This document shows, one piece after another, positions 58,731 to 64,000 of a stretch of 64,000 nt of DNA. Position 1 is the stretch's first letter. Every line of letters begins with the position of its first letter. Below the pieces are notes generated by a model, which saw only the letters and a program-made list of their open reading frames with translations, made no database searches and had not been told where the DNA came from. Source of the stretch: Pyxicephalus adspersus (Eukaryota > Chordata > Amphibia > Anura > Pyxicephalidae); assembly GCF_032062135.1 (NCBI RefSeq), contig NC_092859.1:26037324-26101323 (forward strand), given 5' to 3'. The translations under genes were made by a program, and so were the position numbers.

Positions 58731-59358
58731 ACTACTACTACACAGTATTTATATAGCGCCAACATATCATACCAAAGTTATGGTATGTCACTAACTGTCC
58801 CTCATATCTAATGTCCCTCAGGTACATAACGGCCCCCTAATTCTTGCCTGCCTAGGCGGCCGAGAATGAATGGGAGCGCAAAGCCCCCCGGGATACCTAC
58901 GTCATGCATCCCAGGAGGCTCCTAGCCACTCCTCAAAGAGAAAAATTTGCCAATCTCACAAATGCACAGTGAGATCGGCAGTTTTTTTTCAGCCTTTGTC
59001 ACCCGATCTTGCGCCTCGGTCGGGTGACGTAGGATGGAGAACTCAGAAGAGAAGACGAAGATGGCGGCGCCCGGACCACCTGCTCTGGGACAGATGCCGA
59101 GACGATGCAGGACAACCCCGGAGTGATCGGACTGCGCTGCGGGATCGAAAGGAGGGGGGGGGGGGGCAATTAACCTAACTGCATGTTTTTGGATTGTGGA
59201 GGAAACCGGAGAACCTTTTTTGGATTGTGGAGGAAACCCATGCAAACACGGGAAGAACCTGCAAACTCCTTGCAGATGTGTCCTGGCCAAGATTCGAACC
59301 TGGGACCTAGAGCCACAAAGGCCAGAGTGGTAACCACTGAGCCACCATGCTGCCCATA
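58731..59358 (-). mobile_element. tRNA-derived SINE, itself interrupted
   Basis: Minus-strand head GGCAGCATGGTGGCTCAGTG carries a pol III A box (TGGCTCAGTGG, 59344-59334) and B box (GGTTCGAATC, 59300-59291), then a core GAGTTTGCAGGTTCTTCCCG and GTTTCCTCC. The tail (GGCGCTATATAAATACTGTG, 58765-58741) is separated by a G+C-rich insertion. Layout resembles the V-SINE superfamily. Confidence 0.75.
58850..59160 (+). mobile_element. G+C-rich MITE core inside the SINE
   Basis: Shares the stem TCACCCGATCT ... GGTCGGGTGACGTA and AAGATGGCGGC with the MITE at 29201-29613, and a GGAGCGCA start. Ends in a G-run near 59152-59166. Exact borders not resolved. Confidence 0.55.
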
Positions 59359-59738
59359 CCCTGCACCTTTCACTAGCCACCGGCTGTTTTTGGTTGGCTA
59401 CTGAACAGTTGGGTATACAGGGGCTGCCCCCCACCTACAAGTTCTTCCAACCCAGCATCCTAGATGCAGTGAGAAAGACATGTCTGTAGTCCTTGTTTGT
59501 TGGACAACCATGGCTCCCTTTATACAGTGAAGAAGTGTAGGTTGTCACTTAAGCACAGGAAGTTTATTATTCACTGATTTACCAGGTGAAATAATGCTAG
59601 ATATTTTTTATTTTTGTTTGTAGGTTTTGATACATTTTAAACATACAACTGTAGAGAAAATAACATGAATCAAAATATTTGCAGGCTTTATGTGAATGGA
59701 AGAGACTACTCTTCTGGGTTTTGGCCAACCATCTATTG

Positions 59739-60127
59739 CAGGGGTGTCAAACTCAAATACACAGAGGGCCAAAATTAAAAACAGTCGCGTGCCAAACTTG
59801 ACGTTTATTAAAAAAAATTGGGTTTTTCCCATCTCATTAGATATAAAACCTTTTCATATGGAAACAAAGAGGATTTGCTTAACATAAAATCTGGAACCAG
59901 CCTACAATAGAGAAATAGCACCGCTACTACAATTCCCTGCGTCTATAAAACAGTTCAATGCAGGGCCACGCATAGGCAGAGAGGCCGCTGGTCCATAGAC
60001 TCGAGTGATGCCGGAAATTGTAGTAGTGGCAGGCCAGCTGCAAATCATATTTAGAATTTCTTTAGGGGCCAAAACAATTCCTTTGGGGGGCCAAATTTGG
60101 CCCTCGGGCCAGAGTTTGACACCCCTG
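59739..60127. mobile_element. hAT-type element, CAGGGGTGTCAAACTC ends
   Basis: 389 bp; left CAGGGGTGTCAAACTCAAAT, right inverse CAGGGGTGTCAAACTCTGGC. Flanks ATCTATTG (59731-59738) and ATCTACTG (60128-60135): an 8-bp duplication with one change. Interior is not coding. This terminal motif is a well-known vertebrate hAT type. Confidence 0.85.
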
Positions 60128-60512
60128 ATCTACTGCATATAATGCAGTTCCATTCATTAGTAGAAGACATTCCCATCAACCACAAGAAACTTTCACCTAT
60201 GCAGAGATATATTCTTATAAAGCACCATAGCAAGTATAAAAATTTCCTGGTACACGTGCTGTTCTTCAGCCATGTTGTGGCCCCAGGCGGCACGGGCAGG
60301 CAGGTCTGCACAGGAGTTGGAGAGACAGATTTCAGAATTGGATAATGACATATATATGATGCGGTCTCTTTACCATCTACTTCCTTCATGTGTCAGCCAA
60401 GAGCTGCTTCCCATAAGATAATTTTACAACCAACCCAAACAAGTCTATACGTGTCAGAGGAGAGAATATGCGTAATAGGTCTTTTACAGACAAGAATTCA
60501 CTATAAATACTA

Positions 60513-60590
60513 TTGCTCACTCTCACCTTGCAGCACTAGGGTTCCAGGTTCAAATCCTGGTCAGGGCACTATCTGCATTGAGTATGGATC
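60513..60590 (+). mobile_element. SINE fragment, tRNA-like B box
   Basis: CACCTTGCAGCACTAGGGTT, then CCAGGTTCAAATCCTGGTCA and GGGCACTATCTGCAT; matches the head/core junction of the SINE at 58731-59358. No A box or cloverleaf, so not a tRNA gene. Confidence 0.65.
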
Positions 60591-60989
60591 TTTTTCTGAT
60601 GTCTGTATGTCTGTGTGTATAAATGTATAATATATGTATGTGTATATATCCCATGAGAAATCATGAGTATCTTGAGGGTAGTAACTAACAAAAGTGGTCA
60701 AAGTGAGGACAACTGGTAAACCAGTGAGAGTGCCATGGGCACCAAAGCCTCACTGATCCACATGGGGAAAGGTAGCCCACCTGGTTCAATACTGTAGCAC
60801 AAACTCCTGAAAAACTTGGGCCAGAGATGGCTGCAGGAAGAAGTAAGTGTGATGTAAAGGATCTAATGTCAATGAAGCCATGCCTTAAAGGGTCAAAGTT
60901 ATTCTGATGATGCACGGGGAGGATCTACACAATATTAGACGGTTGGTGTTTTGGTTTTAACTGATCATAATAGAAGCAATGTCCATGTA

Positions 60990-61150
60990 ACGCATCCAGA
61001 TATTTATTAGTTTTTGCATAGATCACTGTATTACTTTTTCTAGAAAGACAATGCCATCTTTGCTCAGGTATCATCCAGAATAAATTTAATTCCTGGATTC
61101 AAATGCCAACTCATTGATGACTCAAATTTTTGTGTCTGTGTAGATATTGG
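60990..61150 (+). repeat. Dispersed repeat family I, copy 4
   Basis: GCCATCTTTGCTCAGGTATC and ATGCCAACTC, then GTAGATATTGGTG; most diverged copy. Confidence 0.5.
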
Positions 61151-61197
61151 TGTTAAAAAATTCTTGGCTTTTAAATGATAAAAAGTTAAGAGCTTTT

Positions 61198-61199
<2 letters not shown>

Positions 61200-61284
<85 letters not shown>
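61200..61284. repeat. (TA)n microsatellite, about 42 units
   Basis: Longest pure dinucleotide run in the window; the true length is likely polymorphic or mis-sized. Confidence 0.95.
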
Positions 61285-61292
<8 letters not shown>

Positions 61293-62431
61293 ATATAAAT
61301 ATATGTATATTTTAATTTGTCAGACATATTTCCCTGTAGTTACTAAAAGGAAACCATAGCACTAAATGTGGCAGCACCATTCCAAAGAGCTCCCCTCGGT
61401 ACTTTAAATACACTGACATAACTCATGTATTGCTCATGTAGTCGCTTAGAGCTGCCAACGCCCACTTGACTAAAGAACGCCCAACCATTACTATCATGTT
61501 TAATACTCAAACCACAAGTATTAATGGGAGATATACGATAAAATATCCTGCCAAGCCAAGCTATGGGGCTGCCATTGTGGTTGCTTTAAATAAATGCTAG
61601 AGAGGGCGAGAGAACACTTTTTATTCTGCTGTTAGAGTTCTACTTTAAGGATCATTACAGCTTTTTACTTGAATACCATAGAGAACATATTATTACAAGG
61701 TACCACTTTTAACAAGCAGCACAACCGCCATGCTTCCATCTTGCTACATCAAGGCAACATCTGAAGGGAAGTACAAAAGGATGGGAGAGTGAGATAACAT
61801 GACTGATTCCCACGCTTCCATCTATCATGGAGCACGAGGAAGCAGATTTTATTTATCCATTCACTGACATGGTGAGCAGCTGAAATGTTTGTTAGGAAAG
61901 TTTCTTTTTATAGTTACATTTACAAGGACAAAACCTCTAACTATTCCATGAGTTAGTAAAAGAATATTGTGACCCCTAACACAGTTTTCATATTTACAGA
62001 CCTCAAACCCCAACATTATGTCTCATTCCTAGCAAGAATATATCATTAGGGCAATTTTTCCTCTCTATGAATGTGATGGGAAATCCAAATATTATAGCTA
62101 TATGTGCAAGTATTAGTGATTTGTATAGAATAGTTATTCTTACTTGGACATACACTTTAAATGACACATTTTCATTATAAGTGCTGATTTACAAGCAGCA
62201 ATCCCACTCACAGCCAGCTATCTTATCTGCACACATAATTTGTAGTCATATCCTCCATTAACAAGAGATTATCAGTTTTACAATGAATCAGCCTGGGCTT
62301 CGCACTGACTCACTGCTGAATGCTTTGTGTGCTGACCAGTGACCGGTACAAAAATACAACAGCCTACACACAGCTCATATTACACCAGAATTACAGCAGA
62401 ACATGGGACAAATATATAAAATCCCAACCTA

Positions 62432-62708
62432 TTATTATAGAGTATTTAAATAGCGCCGACATATTACACTGCACTGTACAAAGTCCATAGTCATGGCACT
62501 AGCTGTCCCTCAAAGGAGCTCACAATCTAATGTCCCTATCGTAGTCATTATCACAGTGTAAAGTCAATTTTGACTTTTTTGACCTGGAGGAAACCCACAC
62601 AAACACGGGGAGAACCTGCAAACTCCATGCAGATACTCGTCTGGCCAAGATTCGACCTAGCGCAGCAAAGGCAAAGGAGTGCTAACCACTGAGCCACCAT
62701 GCTGCCCG
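62432..62708 (-). mobile_element. tRNA-derived SINE, near full length
   Basis: Minus strand: GGCAGCATGGTGGCTCAGTG (A box), AGGTCGAATC (B box, one base lost), GGAGTTTGCAGGTTCTCCCC core, TTAGATTGTGAGCTCC, then the tail GGCGCTATTTAAATACTC and TAATAATA. Same family as 58731-59358 but uninterrupted. Confidence 0.78.
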
Positions 62709-62794
62709 TGTGTATATATTCTACAAAAAAAATTAAATGCATTGTTCCCTGTGTATGAGGTCTAAATTTAAGCACACATTACAGTCTGAAATCC

Positions 62795-62940
62795 CTTTTA
62801 AGCCACCTACGGATGTCAGATCCCTGTGAATGAACGAGCGCTGTACACACAGCACAGACCATGCTGTGTTCTTCTCTATGGGGGAGTAGTACAACAGTGG
62901 TTCAACATTGCGAGACGAATGAATACAGACAAGTATGACC
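62795..62940 (+). mobile_element. Fragment of palindromic MITE
   Basis: GAATGAACGAGCGCTGTACA, CAGCACAGACCATGCT and TCTCTATGGGGGAG follow the GTACACAC family interior; termini missing. Confidence 0.45.
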
Positions 62941-64000
62941 GCTCCCATGTATGTAATAGAGTTGTCCAACTCTAATCTTCAAGGGCCAGAATCCACACAC
63001 ATTTCTAGTATTTTCCTAACAGGCAGCAGTAAACATAGCAAGGTTTGGTTTGTAAAGGTTGAGAAACACTGACCTGTATTTTGTACAGGTCGGCCATTGC
63101 ATTCCAAGATTGGGAGATTACACAGATTGCACTGTCCAGCCAGCCCTAACTTTTCTATATTTATTGATGAATATTGTTATTATATAAATATATATAAATT
63201 GATTTAATATACACATTTACACACTGCCTAACATGTGGCAACCCAGACTGGAAGTCCAATAAAGTCTTATGGTTAAAAATAAGGCCAATACTCTGCACTT
63301 TTCTTTCAAAGAAAGCAAAACAAACTTTCTAGAATTACTTCTTAGATTAGAGCTTTGAAGATTAGGAAAGCCCTTGCAGATGCCTTTAGCTAATTAAAGG
63401 CTTCTTATCCAGATTGGCTAGACCTCCCCTGTGAAGGAGCCTTAATATCTCCCAGCTTGTCTCAAATTCTCCTGATATGGAGAAATTCTGATTACTTTAG
63501 GCCATCAGCAGGGCCCACATAAAAATCTGCTTTTTTTCTGATTGATTCTGACATCAGCCAAAGTGTTCCCAGGTTTCATGAATCAATATATGTAGATTCC
63601 AGAGACACAGCATCATCCAAGAAGAGGTTTCAGTGCTGCGATCCTTAACTCTTTTTCACAGTCCCTTCTTCGTTATGCAATGCTATACACAGCTGGTTTA
63701 AATACCTGTCCTTTGTAGAGACAGCATAATGTAACATAATATGGCAAAGGAAAATACATTATAATATATATGTAAATAATGTAAATGTTATAAACCTATA
63801 AATCAGGTTTTACTTTTTCAGACAGTTTGGGGTGCACTTTCCAGAATAGGTGTCCCCTAATGAAAGGTATGCTACAGACCGACTTTGAGTGTAAATTAGA
63901 TCTTCATTCCAGAATGAGTTAGCACACTGACTGATCTAACAAAACTGAGCAGACTATGAAATAAGTCTGTTTGTTTTTCATGAATTCTCCACCAAATGGA

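Larger units (their letters stand above)
58697..59460. mobile_element. hAT-type MITE split by a SINE insertion
   Basis: The left part 58697-58730 (CAGTGTTCTCCCCAGCCCC, AGCCAGGTGCAC) continues at about 59361-59460 (TGCACCTTTCACTAGCCACC, GGCTGTTTTTGG, AGTTGGGTATACAGGGGC). The intervening 58731-59358 is a SINE. TGCAC occurs at both junctions (58725-58729, 59362-59366) and is a plausible target duplication. Confidence 0.7.
44754..64000. other. 5' intron/upstream region, no coding exon seen
   Basis: About 19 kb upstream of the first coding exon. The non-coding first exon(s) of PPFIBP1 must be here or beyond, but no CpG-rich promoter stands out; the only G+C-rich block (58850-59160) is a repeat. 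Between listed repeats I see nothing assignable. No exon of a neighbouring gene was recognised. Confidence 0.5.

Noticed and set aside
58850..59160. CpG-rich promoter or first exon of PPFIBP1
   Set aside because: The same sequence core occurs at 29201-29613 and it lies inside a SINE; it is a repeat.
58870..59434. Opposed frames of 102 and 170 codons
   Set aside because: They run through the nested SINE and MITE block; the peptide is translated repeat.
60513..60590. Possible tRNA gene (GGTTCAAATCC B box)
   Set aside because: No acceptor stem, anticodon arm or A box at the right distance; matches the SINE family instead.
1..64000. A novel multi-gene defence, biosynthetic or mobile system
   Set aside because: Only one recognisable gene, a vertebrate scaffold protein; the remaining structure is explained by introns, simple repeats and non-autonomous transposons.

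Overview
This is a stretch of vertebrate nuclear DNA: A+T-rich, intron-dominated, with one split gene and many non-autonomous transposons. It also holds one scaffold gap (333 N, 27126-27458). The mix of short inverted-repeat (MITE-like) families, tRNA-derived SINEs and 'GTACACAC'-ended palindromic elements resembles ranoid frog genomes. That assignment is an inference from repeat style, not proven. No bacterial, viral or plasmid gene was seen.

The only protein-coding gene I can support is on the minus strand: liprin-beta-1 (PPFIBP1). Twenty-five coding exons were located by conserved peptide, GT/AG borders and reading phase, from the ATG at 44729 down to the stop at 4535-4533. A 3' UTR probably follows to about 2120, where an AATAAA lies upstream of a GT-rich stretch. 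The order is an N-terminal segment (exons 1-3), a long coiled coil (exons 3-12), a Ser/Pro-rich and basic linker (exons 13-18), three SAM domains (exons 19-22) and a conserved C-terminal tail (exons 23-25). The joined exons give about 960 codons. About 67 codons, covering the end of SAM1 and the start of SAM2, have no counterpart in the intron where they belong (9394-11209). The 5' non-coding exon(s) and promoter lie upstream of 44753 and were not identified.

Layout: 1-2120 is downstream flank with old repeats. 2120-4532 is the probable 3' UTR, carrying a MITE and a 29-bp tandem repeat. 4533-44753 is the gene body. 44754-64000 is 5' intron or intergenic sequence with no coding exon seen. It contains a 77-bp minisatellite (about 46460-47090), hAT-type elements with recognisable target duplications (49716-49777, 59739-60127), several SINE copies and a triple-nested repeat block (58697-59460).

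No previously undescribed multi-gene system is visible. The points most worth checking are the missing SAM exons, a 102-bp cassette exon and a 33-nt microexon in the coiled coil, hairpin-rich MITEs inside transcribed introns, and dispersed repeats carrying CRE-like and YY1-like motifs.
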